Shown piece after piece: positions 10,576 through 21,114 of a stretch of 64,000 nt of DNA. The notes under the pieces were generated by a model, which saw nothing but the letters and a program-made list of their open reading frames with translations, did no database searches and was not told the DNA's origin. The stretch comes from Micrasema longulum (taxonomy: Eukaryota; Arthropoda; Insecta; Trichoptera; Brachycentridae), in contig JAGVSM010004543.1 in assembly GCA_022494885.1 (NCBI GenBank), positions 1 through 64,000 on the forward strand, in the 5' to 3' direction. Made by a program: the position numbers and the translations under genes. The stretch's first letter is position 1. Each line of letters opens with the position of its first letter.

Positions 10576-10656
10576 ATTCTAGTGATAAATTATTTTTTCT
10601 CAGACCTAGATATCTTATCTTAATTCTCAGCTTATCAAAAAGTCTTCAAACAAACG

Positions 10657-11050
10657 AACCATCACGCCATTTCCCTGAAGGCAGAGAGAATAGAACGCCA
10701 TATCCCTCTATCTTTGCATACAGATCTTCCTTCACATTTGTACATCTTCTCCGGCTTATTATTGCGACTTTTGACATGTCTATCTTCAAATATTTGTTGG
10801 ATTTACTCAGGCCATGACTTTCTCGGTCTTGATTTATTTTTGCATCCATCAACATTCGCATCGTTAATCCTTTTAGTCGTCCTTTCCCTGTCCATTCGCT
10901 CTATATGTCCAAACCAACGCCCTTTCCAATCCTTTCTTGATTTTGTCGACAACGCTTATCTCAGCCGTACATAATGAACGGATCTCGAAATTTGTGCATC
11001 AATAGGACCTAGTTTTACCACACATTTGCCTGAAAGATCGCATTTTGACA
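10657..11050 (-). pseudogene. RTE-like LINE, 3' end (family 2), degraded
   Basis: The minus-strand text ends GKWRDG, the same C-terminal ending as the RTE copies at 26 and 49 kb (YGEMA in a shifted frame). Upstream are DAKINQDRESHGLSKSNKYL and RCTNVKEDLYAKIEGYG, counterparts of the TWHDQI...RCMNVEEA...DRRVW block. Stops and frameshifts interrupt the rest. It is closer to the copy at 45772-47160 than to the one at 26114, because both have NKYLK(I/M)DMSKV. Confidence 0.75.
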
Positions 11051-11234
11051 TAATATAATAATAATTCTATTCGAATGAAAATCGGTGGTATAAGCCAGAT
11101 TTATTATATTTAGGGACTTTGTCCTTGTGATTTTTTAACAATCCTATTTTATTCGTTATGTAGAATGCAGGTTTGATGTTTGATTACTCCATATGTAAGA
11201 TAGAGTAAACATTGATAAAATAAAATAGGGCATA

Positions 11235-11345
11235 ATTCATCAGTTCAGTCCACCTTGATAAAGAAGCTTGTATGGCTTTGCCGGTAGGCACAAAAAAAAG
11301 TGGTTAAAAACGAAGTGATTTTTGTTTATTTTATCAAATAAATCA
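11235..11345 (+). ncRNA. Degraded hammerhead-like retroelement end
   Basis: CTTGATAAAGAAGCTTGTAT is followed by GGCTTTGCCGGTAGGCAC. This keeps the order core / AAGC-loop-GGCTT helix / CCGGTAG seen at 18417-18461, but the GAAA and CUGAUGA residues are mutated. The downstream text (AAGTGGTTAAAAACGAAG) resembles that after the motif at 24990. It is a relic and cannot be expected to cleave. Confidence 0.35.
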
Positions 11346-12440
11346 TTATAATCAACAAGATCAAGGGTCAAAAAAAAATATAACTCAGTCCCGCACGAAC
11401 CGCCGAAAACAACACAATTTAAAAATGGCTACCTGAAGAGTGGCGGAAATTGAACAAGGGAGGGAGTCGTTCCGGAAATAATTCAAGCCAAAAACATCTG
11501 CTTTCATTAACCCATCAAAGTACCCCATTATCAGGATCGGACATCATTCACAGAACTCTCGCCAAGGGGATATTTTGCTTGGAAAGTCAGACAGGTAAAG
11601 GGTGACATTGATATCGTAAGACATAATCAAACTTCGTCCTAACTAAAAAGGGAACTTGAAAATACAAATCTAGATTATTTTATCTTTATTAATCCATTTA
11701 TTGGGTGAGAAAAATGCGGCAAATTTCATCATAAAAAACTTTTTTTTTCATGTTATCATCTGATTATTTCATAACTTAATATTTATGATTATCGAGTCAA
11801 ACATTTAAAAAAAACTTATTTTTTGCATTTTATTTATTTTCAAATTACTTTATTAAAGTTATTTAACTTTTGTCATGTTATGAGACAAATAGTTGACATA
11901 ACATATTTAAAAGACAAAGGTGTAGGAAAAATGGAGAGGGGAAGAAATTTATTAATTTAAAATGCAGATTACTTTAGTATTAAAAGGATAACTTTTTTTA
12001 TCACCATTTTTATAAAGTTAGCTAGTAAATTCCTGATTTTACAAGAGGGGGTTTAAAACAAATGATTATAAATGGGAGTGTTTGTAGAATTTAAGGTTAC
12101 GCCGCAATACACGTGATGGCGTAAGCCAAAATGAAAAGAAAATACAAAACAAGGTATCTAACTAAATAAAAAAACGCAAAAACAAAGCGCGTAATAAATG
12201 TCATTCTTAAAAGACGTGTACATTTTACATGGGGCTGTAAAATATCTGTCTTTGAGGGGTGGTTGAGTGAAGGGAAGAGCGAAGATAGATTGGGGGGGGG
12301 GGTTGCACATAGTTGTGATGGAATAATTAGCATTAGCAGCTAAAACAAAAATGCTTTTTCGATAGCATTAGCAACAACTGCTAATTTTGCTGCCGAGGTC
12401 AAAGAATTTTTATGAAATACACAAATTTCGACATTTACAT
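11346..12440. other. No gene; G11 tract
   Basis: A G11 run at 12292-12302 lies within a short open frame without a domain. Otherwise AT-rich and unassigned. Confidence 0.4.
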
Positions 12441-13440
12441 GATTTTTTATTTATTTACAGTTCCATGAACCTTTTACATAATAACAATAAAACTAGTTTA
12501 AAAAAATACAGCAAAAAAATTCATAATATAATAATAAAAAAAAACATCGAGAAAAGTATATAATGGTAAACAGTATTTATATATATCTATATATATAAAT
12601 AAAATTTACATCTGTAACAAATATAAATATTAACCTTTATAAAAGAAGGATAAATTAAAGAAATTAGCCGTTTTTAAAAAATAGGAAGAGACGAAAAAGA
12701 AAGCGAAAAAAAAAGAAAGTGCTTTGGTAGGACTTATGACATTGGCTGCTTAGTTAAGATTACTTTACACGCTATGAAACTTTTATTATTCTTCCTAATA
12801 ATTATGATTTTCACGTCTCTCCGATTTTCTAATTTCCTAAGATGGTTTGATCCCAGTATTAGTTTACAAGGATTTAAATATACTCAAAATACAATAAAGT
12901 AATTTAAATGTACAAATTGTGCATATGGCAGGTAACAGTTATAAAATTGCAATTATAAAATAGAAATAATTATCCAAACAGCATTTATTAGAAGCAATAG
13001 CACATTTAAAATAAAAAATACGTTACTGGTCAAAACATAGCTCAGAAATTCAGAATGAATAAAAGTATCACTAGAACTCATATCTAGTAGTTAGCCTATT
13101 GTATAACATCATGAAAAATATATCGATTTGATATTGAAAGGCCTCAGTTAACAAAATAGAAGCGTAGCAGTGACGAAACGAGAGCTGTTACCGGCAACAG
13201 TAGGCACCTCAAAGTAATAATTTTCTAGAGAAGCCCTTAAGCTCTATTGCATAGAACAAAAGCGTTCCAAATTTTTTGTTTGGTTTTGGTTTGATTTTTG
13301 GTTTAACAGCAAACGCGTAATGAAAGGTTTCGGTTAGCGCTTGCAATTCTCTATTGTCATTGCTGCAATATTTTTTTTAATTTTAATTTTTATTTATTCA
13401 GGAAAAATACAGTACGGTTACAAAGTTTTATATTTTACGC
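12441..13440 (-). mobile_element. Two LINE poly(A)-type 3' ends in AT-rich DNA
   Basis: At 12445-12500 and 13378-13430 the minus strand runs into (AAAT)n tails preceded by GGTTCATGGAACTGTAAATA and by GTACTGTATTTTTCCTGAAT. Both are typical LINE 3' UTR ends. The DNA between them is AT-rich without a gene. Confidence 0.4.
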
Positions 13441-14343
13441 AGTTAGACTTAACTCTAATTGATCGGTGAAGTTTCCAGACTATATAATAATTATATGTAA
13501 GGTTATCAATGAAAGTACAAAAAAGAAAAGGAAAAAAACATGAACGGAAGTTGTTTAAAAATTTTAATCAATATGAAAAAAGTTAGTAGTTAGTATTTAC
13601 AAAAGGAAATAACGTTAAAAATGAAAAAAAAAATGTGAAAGTAATTAAAAAGTAAGAATTAAAATAAAGAATGAAAAACATGCTCAGATGTACATGAAAA
13701 ACATTTAAAAAAAATAACATTTTCAAAATCGGTAGCTAATTTCGTTGTCATTTATCATAGAATGGTTTAGTTTAGGTTCGTATAAGTGACTCTATAAGGT
13801 CATTACTCTAAGATAGGTAAAAATAGCGAAAAATGACGGAAAATGGATGGTAAAAATAAGTTAACTTAATGTGAAAGGAAAAAAGTTACAATTTAGCTGA
13901 TTTATCGAAAAATCAAAAGCGACATAAAAATCACCACTATTCAAACTTGTGGACTCAAATACTGGAATAAAATTGGGTCGCACCAATAGCTTTTATATTA
14001 TCACCATCATTACCTCTCCTAATGGTGCATAGGGCACTACATAAGTACACCAATTTCAGCGTATCTTGGTAAAAAATGTTACATGAAAGCAAGATGATCA
14101 GCCTTACGCTTCAAGTACCAAACATTCTAGACCGTCCCGATAGCTTTTACTACGCAGTGCTTACACAATTTATAATTATCGGTGACGCCAAAGGCTAAGG
14201 AAACGAGAGTGCTTGGTTTTTCATTAAGAGACAGAGGATCTAAAACGTGTGTAAGAGCGAGGTTCAAGATCAACGGTGCGGTCTACAGGGTTACCAACCA
14301 AAAATAGAACTTAGCTGGTCATCAAGCCAGAACCACTGTAGAT
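13441..14343. other. No recognisable feature
   Basis: AT-rich to about 14000, then mixed composition. No gene or repeat is recognised. Confidence 0.35.
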
Positions 14344-14391
14344 CAGAGGTTTCTAAACTGTTTTGTCTCGTAGACCCCTTGTCGATTTTTT
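14344..14391 (+). repeat. hAT-like terminal sequence
   Basis: CAGAGGTTTCTAAACTGTTT followed by GTCTCGTAGACCCC resembles the CAGNGGTTCCCAAACT(T)-type terminus of hAT transposons and their MITEs. I did not find the matching 3' terminus or an 8-bp duplication, so this is at best one end. Confidence 0.4.
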
Positions 14392-14902
14392 CTGTTTTGC
14401 GTAGACCACCAACGTTTAATTTTTTTTATTTTAATTCAAGTTTTAATGATGAGGATATGCTATTAAGTTAGCATGGTAATGAAATATAATAAAAGGAAAA
14501 TAGCAATAATTTCCATCCTAGCACATAGATCACATTTATCTCGCGGATCTGACGGCAATACCAGTAAACTGTTGACTGTCGCTTCCCTCGCTACAGAGCG
14601 TTTAGCTGGGAACACGGCTACATAAACTGGCGAACAAGATGGCTATCGCGGGTACTGTGTAGCGATTAGGAAGCGCTTCCGGCGCCTATCGGTAATGCGT
14701 TCATTAGGAGATTGTCGCGATTAAGATGTGTTTTATAACCTTTTAAATAAAACTGAAACGTTTACTCACCCTCGGCCTCGTTTCAGGCTTCGAAAATAAT
14801 CTGTCAGAATAAATAAACGGTACCCGGTTCAATTAAATGCGTGTATTTACGTATTCATTTTGTGATTTTCAATAGAAAAATTGAACCTTCTTGGATTTAC
14901 AA
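14392..14902. other. Unassigned sequence
   Basis: Contains a GC-richer part at 14560-14720 with no domain or repeat partner that I recognised. Confidence 0.35.
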
Positions 14903-15695
14903 GGTGGCGCAAAAGTCATCACCCTATCGGAAGATGACATAACTTTTACAAATGGCGGCAAATGTCACTTCTGCTTTGACATTTGTGAAGTAAACATATA
15001 CAAAATACACGTCAGATTGTTTTGAATTTTTGTGGAATAATTCGTCGACGGAGTTGGCGCAGCGAGAATTTAAGCGCACTTTCCCGGCCGTCCGACGCTC
15101 GCCTAGAAGTGTATGGGACAACAGGAGATGCTGCCAGGTCTGGCTGGCCCCAGAGCAGCCGTCCTGCTGAGAACATCGCGTCTGTGGCTGAATATGTTGC
15201 AAAGGACCCCGGAGTATCGACCAGACGACGTGCCACGCAATTAGACATCAATTAGCGGTCTTTACTGAGAATTTTGGGATTGGAAAACATGTGGTTCCAA
15301 CAAGATGGATCAACGACGCATACTGCACGAGCCACAACCAATATTCTGAGGGCTGTATTTCCGGGTCGCTTAATCCCTCATTTTGGTGATTTGCTCTGGC
15401 CGGCAAGATCACACGATTTAACCATTCCAGTCTTCTTTTTGTGGGGTTTCTTGAAATCATGAGTCTATGTCAACAAGTTTCAGATTCTCGAAGCCCTTAA
15501 AGAGAATATCCGTCAAAAATACGAGAACCTATCTCCGGAAGTTCTGATGGTCATCAATTCTGGCGGCGGCCCCTTTAGCCGATATCATTTTCTCGACTGA
15601 ATGGAAAAAAAATAATCAAATAAACACAGTTCAAAAGCAGAACCAAAATTATTTACAGCTACAGCCAAAGAACATCGGGTGACAACTTTGACAAA
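14903..15695 (+). mobile_element. Tc1/mariner-like transposon, internally deleted
   Basis: Ends show an imperfect inverted terminal repeat: CAAAAGTCATCACCC near 14910 against CAAAGTTGTCACCCG read from the minus strand near 15680. Between them lies a broken transposase (15022-15600). A cut-and-paste element of this type inserts at TA. Exact termini are not resolved. Confidence 0.7.
15022..15600 (+). pseudogene. Tc1/mariner transposase, core deleted
   Basis: In order: an N-terminal helix-turn-helix remnant in a second frame (LAQREFKRTFPAVRRSP, about 15055-15105); the linker and second HTH (TTGDAARSGWPQSSRPAENI, then VSTRRRATQLDIN, 15118-15252); a TAG stop; RSLLRIL; then directly the D2 region GLENMWFQQDGSTTHTA (from 15280) and the D3 region FPGRLIPHFGDLLWPARSHD. 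Relative to the family, the segment between second HTH and D2, including the first catalytic Asp, is missing. The third catalytic position is also lost: DLTIPVFFLWG has V where the family has D (PLDFFLWG). A further stop follows GFLKS. The protein is dead three times over. Confidence 0.85.
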
Positions 15696-15809
15696 ATTAT
15701 AATTTGCGGAAAAGTAACATACGCCGTTACCGAGTTTGTAAACGTCATACTGCAGTAATATTAAGAAAATATTTCAGTTTGCAGAAAGAACGTTTTGGAA
15801 TACCATGTG

Positions 15810-15985
15810 TGGGGATTCATAGCCTATGACCGATGACACACACGCGCTAAATCGTTTCACCTTAAATATAGAGTGACTACCGATGAAGCAAGTCATCCTT
15901 TTATATTGGATCCAATACAACATCTTCTGCAAGTCTAACAGTATGGCAAATAACGACGTCCTGCAATAAATTAGCATCGTTCCTA
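15810..15985 (+). repeat. Repeat M, uninterrupted copy
   Basis: Shares ordered blocks with 21115-21610: TTCACCT, GATATAGAG/AATATAGAG, CAAGTCATC, AATACAA, TGCAAGTCTAACAGTAT. This copy lacks the palindromic insertion found in the other one and so records the empty site. Confidence 0.7.
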
Positions 15986-16144
15986 CCATGGAAATATGAA
16001 GAAAAAAGGAACGTAGCCTATAAAGAGATCACAGGGAGTGATAACGCCCAGTCAGCCCAATTGAATTATCAATGTATTCATCACTGGGAAAACCCGTGCC
16101 TAGGAAGACATTTTACAATTTTGGTTTAGAGTGACATATACATA

Positions 16145-16557
16145 TGTATTTATTACACAAGGAATTGTTTTAGATTTTTTACATAAATATTTAAAAAATA
16201 ATTGATTTCAAATACAAGTAGATTGTTACAAATCTTAACTACGTGTAGGTAGCTTGGATTACAGGCATTATGGGCTGACCACAGTTTCCGGGTTAGTTGC
16301 ATTTCTTTCCGTAAAAATGTTTTTTTTATTTTCCGCTTAAATTTTTAGTATTTTGATACGTCCCGAACATTTTTTGGCAGACTGTTAAAGGATTTAGGTC
16401 CGAGATAGAAGTCGGAACACTGACCACATGATGTTTTCATTCTCGTTACCGGCTGCAGTTCTTCCATGGCTTCCCGAGTTCCTATGTTTTTAGCTTTGGT
16501 TGGTCTTGTGTTTGTACCAATAGTATTATAAAATCCGAGTAAAAATTCGAAAAACAT
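16145..16557 (-). pseudogene. Non-LTR RT C-terminus and 3' UTR
   Basis: The minus strand is open from 16557 to 16345 and reads TRMKTSCGQCSDFYLGPKSF, then NSLPKNVRDVSKY, a stop, then KFKRKIKKTFLRK in the same frame. The pattern (polar stretch, hydrophobic-G-P-K-S-F-N-S-L-P, basic tail) is the usual end of jockey/CR1-like RT. The 3' UTR runs to an AATAAATAC tail near 16145. One nonsense codon and complete 5' truncation make it inactive. Confidence 0.75.
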
Positions 16558-17079
16558 TCATAACAGCCGCCGTTATAAAACACCGTATTAATATTAGTAT
16601 TATTTTATAAAATCGTACTGAAATCAAATTGTTCCGACAAAAATAAATATATATTTTTGTATAAAAAATGTAAGTATCTTTGTCGGTTACCGGGTCTATG
16701 AAATACTATCGAGTAAACAAAATATTTTTTTACTAATTATTAGTAGCACAAAAAATATTTTTGAATTTGTAATTTTGAATTCCCGCGAAAACGGTTATTG
16801 CATTGGCCCCGCCCCTAATACGTTACGATTCATGATAATTTTAAATTTTGTTTGTAATCGTTGAAAAAATTATAGAACATGGTGACGAATCTTGACGTCA
16901 CAATTATCAAGGACAAATATATCGCGTTTTCCAGGGACATATACATATTTTTTAAATATTATGGATGAAAAAACTTTTCCGCAATATCTTTTTTGATTTT
17001 GAAAATACAATCATTTTTTCTATATCCATGTCATGTATTTATATCGGTATTCGTAGTATGTGATATTTACATCGTGAAG
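16558..17079. other. No recognisable feature
   Basis: AT-rich, unassigned. Confidence 0.4.
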
Positions 17080-17345
17080 GAGCCTCACCCTCGGGGGACC
17101 ACTGGTTAAACCCGAAGATGTTAAAAAACTCACCCCCTGCCCAACAGAGTGATACTTTACGGATCTGGGCTTGGAGGGGGAGATTTATCAAAATGTAAAC
17201 TCTCGCCTTTCACGCAGTAGCTAGGCTCTTTTTGGACCTGGGCTTGGAGGACGAGAACTATTCACGGGGACTCGTCACAATAGATCTTCACCGGTCGCAG
17301 TGACGTCAGGAGCCCACATAGCACTGAACCCCATCACTAAGAATA
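17080..17345 (-). repeat. Repeat K, copy 1
   Basis: Reverse complement of 38515-38785, with a third partial copy at 21820-21905. Landmarks on the minus strand: TCAGTGCTATGTGGGCTCCT, CCTCCAAGCCCAGGTC, GAGCCTAGCTACTGCG and TTTAACCAGTGGTCCCCC. No conserved reading frame joins the copies and the class is unknown. Confidence 0.75.
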
Positions 17346-18416
17346 AGAATGTGAAATTTTCTTATTGAACATGTTTTGATTAGTAAAAAATCATACAAAT
17401 GCATATTTTTTATGCGGAAAAGTTGATTTTACTTCGAAGATATAACTTTCCATATCAATAGCTTCCCAGCCCTGCTTAGAAACTAACCACTTGTGCTAAC
17501 AATAAAAAATACGTGTGGTTAGTTTAAATAAAAGTACTGCAGCAGCATTACATTACGGATAAATAGAAGCGTGCGCCATATTCCACGAGCGTTTTTTTTC
17601 CAGAATCGCAATCCTATCTGAAGTACAATACAACAAAAGGAAATTGTGATATCGGCAGTGAAAAGTGATATGACGTGGCGGTAAAGTGCTATAACTTCTC
17701 TATCGGGGAGGGAAAGGGTTAACAGTTAAGGGTTGTGGATCCCATTTACATAATACAGTAAAAAAACAAAACTGTTGTGTAAAATCTAAAAGGTCCGGGA
17801 AGTTTTTGTTTGTTCTTTTATAAATCAGAATTCTTTGCTCGAGTGAATAATGTACCTAACATAACAGTGGAGCGAGATGCACATGTTTTAAAAAGCTTTC
17901 TACATACAATACATATTCACAAAAAATAATGGTTTAAAAATCACTGCTTCATTTTACCTTTTCATGAATAAAATGTTTATCTGCTGTGATAAAATAACAA
18001 TTCAAAAATATACGCCACGTACGTATCTACAATTATATCGTTTTCCTTCATCGTGATTCAAGAAATTAAAAACGAACAAATATAATAAATTAGATAAAAA
18101 AAATAAAAAAAACGCTGTTTTTTTTTATTTTTAAAGGGTCTTAAATTAAAAAATATGGGAGTGTTTCACATCAAAAAAGCCTTGAAAAATAATGTTCCCC
18201 TAATACATAACCAAACACTTTTTCAATACAGCCCACATTTTTATATATTTAGCCCCTCCCCTTGCTAACCCCCATCCCCGCACATTCTGCAACATATCGC
18301 TAAATATTATTTACCTAATTTTAGTGCAGGTTCGGACATGGTGGTGTTTGCATTCTCTTTAACTCTGCATGTAATTTATGTAGTTTTTGTGTATACCATG
18401 TACACGGCATGTAGTG
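17346..18416. other. No recognisable feature
   Basis: AT-rich throughout. Short open frames look random. Confidence 0.4.
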
Positions 18417-18461
18417 AGTGCCCTGATGAAGAGACGGGTACGTCTCGAAACCGGTAGACAT
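18417..18461 (+). ncRNA. Hammerhead ribozyme-like motif A
   Basis: The core order is complete. CTGATGA lies at 18423-18429. A perfect 6-bp stem II, GAGACG-GGTA-CGTCTC, lies at 18431-18446. GAAA follows at 18447-18450. A minimal self-complementary stem III, ACCGGT (18450-18455), is followed by A as the residue before the predicted cleavage site. Stem I is weak: from the core outward C-G, a C/A mismatch, G-C, U-A, G-U. Hammerheads with very short stem III are known from Penelope-like elements and retrozymes. I infer that it is the end of such an element. No protein of that class is visible nearby. Confidence 0.6.
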
Positions 18462-18539
18462 AAAAATTCGGTAAGTGATCATATACTTATATTTACTAAT
18501 AATTGACACAGTGTTAGAGAATCAATAAAACATCTTTTA

Positions 18540-18600
18540 TTTTATTTTGTTTAAATAAACGGCACATAGTCCCTTTTACATATAAAGATAAAAATACATT
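18540..18600 (-). mobile_element. LINE 3' tail
   Basis: Minus-strand AATAAA-rich tail preceded by GGGACTATGTGCCGTTTATT, the same kind of end as at 25386-25450 (GCATTTGTGCCGTGTATAC). Confidence 0.45.
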
Positions 18601-19199
18601 ATTTAATACATATATACATGCACGTAAGTAGATGTAAAATATGAAATGAAGGGTACAGGATATAAAGGATGGATGTTAATTGTCTCATGTGCTTTAAACT
18701 TATAATGACATCTGACTGCAGTTCGCGTGATCTACATTTCTGTTGAATAAAATTCGACATTGAGGTTCTACTTTTCAAGATTGTTGAACAAGAAAATAAA
18801 TGCATACATGGGATAAAGGATGGATGCTAGTTAAACTCCGCAAATACAACGATAATTAAATATGAATGAAAACCGTTTTAAATGATCTTTGTTAAAACAG
18901 TATAGACATTAAGCTGGTGCTTTTATATTTATAAGTTCATTAAAATGTTCAAGGAGTTCGAAAACTTAAAAACGTTATATCTCAAAACTTGATTTTTTTA
19001 CATTAATCCTTTATATTTTGTACTTTTCACATTTAAAAATAAATTATACCAAGAGTTAATCCAACAATTATTTACAGATACTCAAAAAGTGTGAAAAGGT
19101 AAAGAGTACATCAAAAATTACAATATAATAATAAAATTCAAATGGAAATAGTTCTTAGCACGAGACAGTTTGAATTATACCTTCAAGACTATGAGAATG
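18601..19199. other. No recognisable feature
   Basis: Probably includes more 3' UTR of the preceding tail; otherwise unassigned. Confidence 0.35.
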
Positions 19200-19292
19200 T
19201 TAGCTGAGGCATGTTAGACGGAGACTATCCTAAACAGAGAACGCTCCATTTTCATGTTCTATTCACTTGTTTTATATAGATTAGCTATTATT
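19200..19292 (+). repeat. Repeat Q, copy 1
   Basis: Shares GCATGTTAGACGGAGACTAT, AAACAGAGAACGCTCC and TTTTCAT with 51345-51445, and also the following TTGTTTTATATAGATT. It is probably a LINE 3' UTR fragment; no coding. Confidence 0.7.
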
Positions 19293-19420
19293 TAATATGT
19301 ATTTATTTATTTTAAAGAAACAGACAACATGAAAAAAAAAATACGGTTGAAAGACAGACCAGCGAAAATTCTAAATAAGAATCATACATATTATTAAATT
19401 GTGTTGCAACAAAAGGGTGT

Positions 19421-19496
19421 GTTTATGCGCATTTGTATGAGAGTAAGTGTAGAGGTATGTTTGTGTGTATTTGTGTGGGAGTAAGTGTTGAGGTGT
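19421..19496. repeat. 38-bp tandem duplication
   Basis: Units 19421-19458 and 19459-19496 share GAGTAAGTGT(A/T)GAGGT(A/G)T and a GT-rich start. Confidence 0.8.
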
Positions 19497-19879
19497 GTGA
19501 AAGCGTGAGCATCATTAAATAGCAAGTGGGATCGTATCGCAGTCAGAAATAATGAGTCTGCTTATATTATGCAATAAATTTATAAACCAAATAAATATAC
19601 ATTTCAACAATACCAACAAATAAAATTTTTATGATTTTTGCCATTTATAATTTACTGGGTCTATACATATCTTTATTTTTTATGTTGATACCTAAGTATG
19701 TTAAGTATAATATATCGCATAGTATTATAATATAGCACAATGTGTAAAACCACCGTGTGAAATGTATAACTATATCGCTTTCGTAATCTTTTTTTAATTT
19801 TGTAATATAACACTGTTTTCTTTATGTTTATAAAAGATATTTGTATATTTTTATATATTTCAGTAAATTATGATATATA
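19497..19879. other. No recognisable feature
   Basis: AT-rich, unassigned. Confidence 0.4.
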
Positions 19880-20354
19880 GGAGCAAAATTACAGCACGTC
19901 TTGCAGCTACAGTGCGCGTGGCCAGTAATAAATCTAGCCCGTTTTTACGTTTTTTGTTTTATTTTATTTGACAATGAAGTTTAGAGGTTAAGTGAAATTT
20001 TAAAAAACAAAATAAAAGACAAATTTATAAAAATAGAAGCAAGATTACAAGTCTTGCAGCTACTGAGCGCATGGACGGTTGGAATTCTAGACCCCATTTA
20101 TTAAATTTAGAAATTTGAAAGTTGATTAAATTTACATATTAAAGCTAGATTACTAATCGTCTTGTAGCTACAAAGTGCATGGACGAATGAAATTCTAACA
20201 ACTTAAAATTATCAATAAATTTACAAAAATAAACATTGAGCATAATTGTAAATTTGTAAAGTGTTCATGCTAAAAAGTTATTATGATGTATAGGAGCTAG
20301 ATTACAACACGTCTTGCAGCTACAGAGAGCATGGACAGTAAGAAATCTAGCCCC
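19880..20354 (-). repeat. Hairpin-repeat array, copy A (4 units)
   Basis: Four ~60-bp units at 19880-19941, 20034-20094, 20141-20199 and 20293-20354, spaced about 107-154 bp. On the minus strand each tends to begin GGGGCTAGATT and end AATCTAGCTCC, which can pair as an 11-bp outer stem. The loop holds a conserved core that folds as GTC-ca-TGC-GCT-ctgt-AGC-t-GCA-a-GAC. The same units in the same order recur at 47681-48140, and two units at 32657-32811. The pattern points to a non-autonomous retroposon with a structured RNA. This copy has no LINE tail directly attached. Confidence 0.8.
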
Positions 20355-20829
20355 TTTTTACATTTTTTTTGCATTTTAACTGGTCAAAAATATTCCTAAT
20401 CAGCTAAAAAAGTAAAAGGGGGAAAGTTCAATGATCGTCAATATTGCAAAATGCTCTTTCCAAATGGAATCAGAATTGATAAAATGCGAGTTAACTCGTC
20501 TAGTTTGTTATGACTTTGTGCAGAGCTATGCGTCATTTATGTCAAAACAATTCAAATTTTATGTCTGTTATTCCTGTTTGAGTGGGCCATACTGGAAGAC
20601 TTTCCAATTTCCGTTCCGCAAAGGGTAATATTTTCTATATTTTACGCGGGGCGTAATATTTCATTTATCCCAAACAGATTCGCGCAAGTGAATAAAGATT
20701 AATTATTTGATACTCGTCTTACTGTAAACGTAGGTACATTTTTAAGCTGAACGAACACAGTAAAATGCAAAACCTTCAAGAGCTGATTCGAGACATTTGG
20801 AGAGTCATTGGTTTCTTGCTTCTTTAATT
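20355..20829. other. No recognisable feature
   Basis: A 65-codon open frame at 20431-20628 has no domain I recognise. Confidence 0.35.
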
Positions 20830-20902
20830 ATAATTATTATTATGAATACCTTATATAGCGCCATTGTCGTAATATAATACCTCAAGCGCCATTTTCAAGA
20901 AA
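20830..20902 (-). mobile_element. Solo L2/CR1-type LINE 3' tail
   Basis: GGCGCTATATAAGGTATTCA on the minus strand with an (AAT)n microsatellite; the GCGCTTGAGGTATTATATTA block precedes it. Confidence 0.75.
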
Positions 20903-21114
20903 TTCTCTAGAAACTAAAATGCTTATTGCGAGTGATAGTTTTTTTCAAAGAAAGTTTTTGAAAAGATAATACAAAAAACGTAGATACAATGTTTATTAAA
21001 CTAACTGATCCCAGAAGAAGTAAAAAAATTGTATGTATGTTTAAGGGTTAAGAATCTCATTCACATCTTTATTTTAAATTGTTTTAACTATTTTTTCTAT
21101 ATATTTTTTTTCTT
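20903..21114. other. AT-rich spacer
   Basis: No recognisable feature. Confidence 0.4.
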
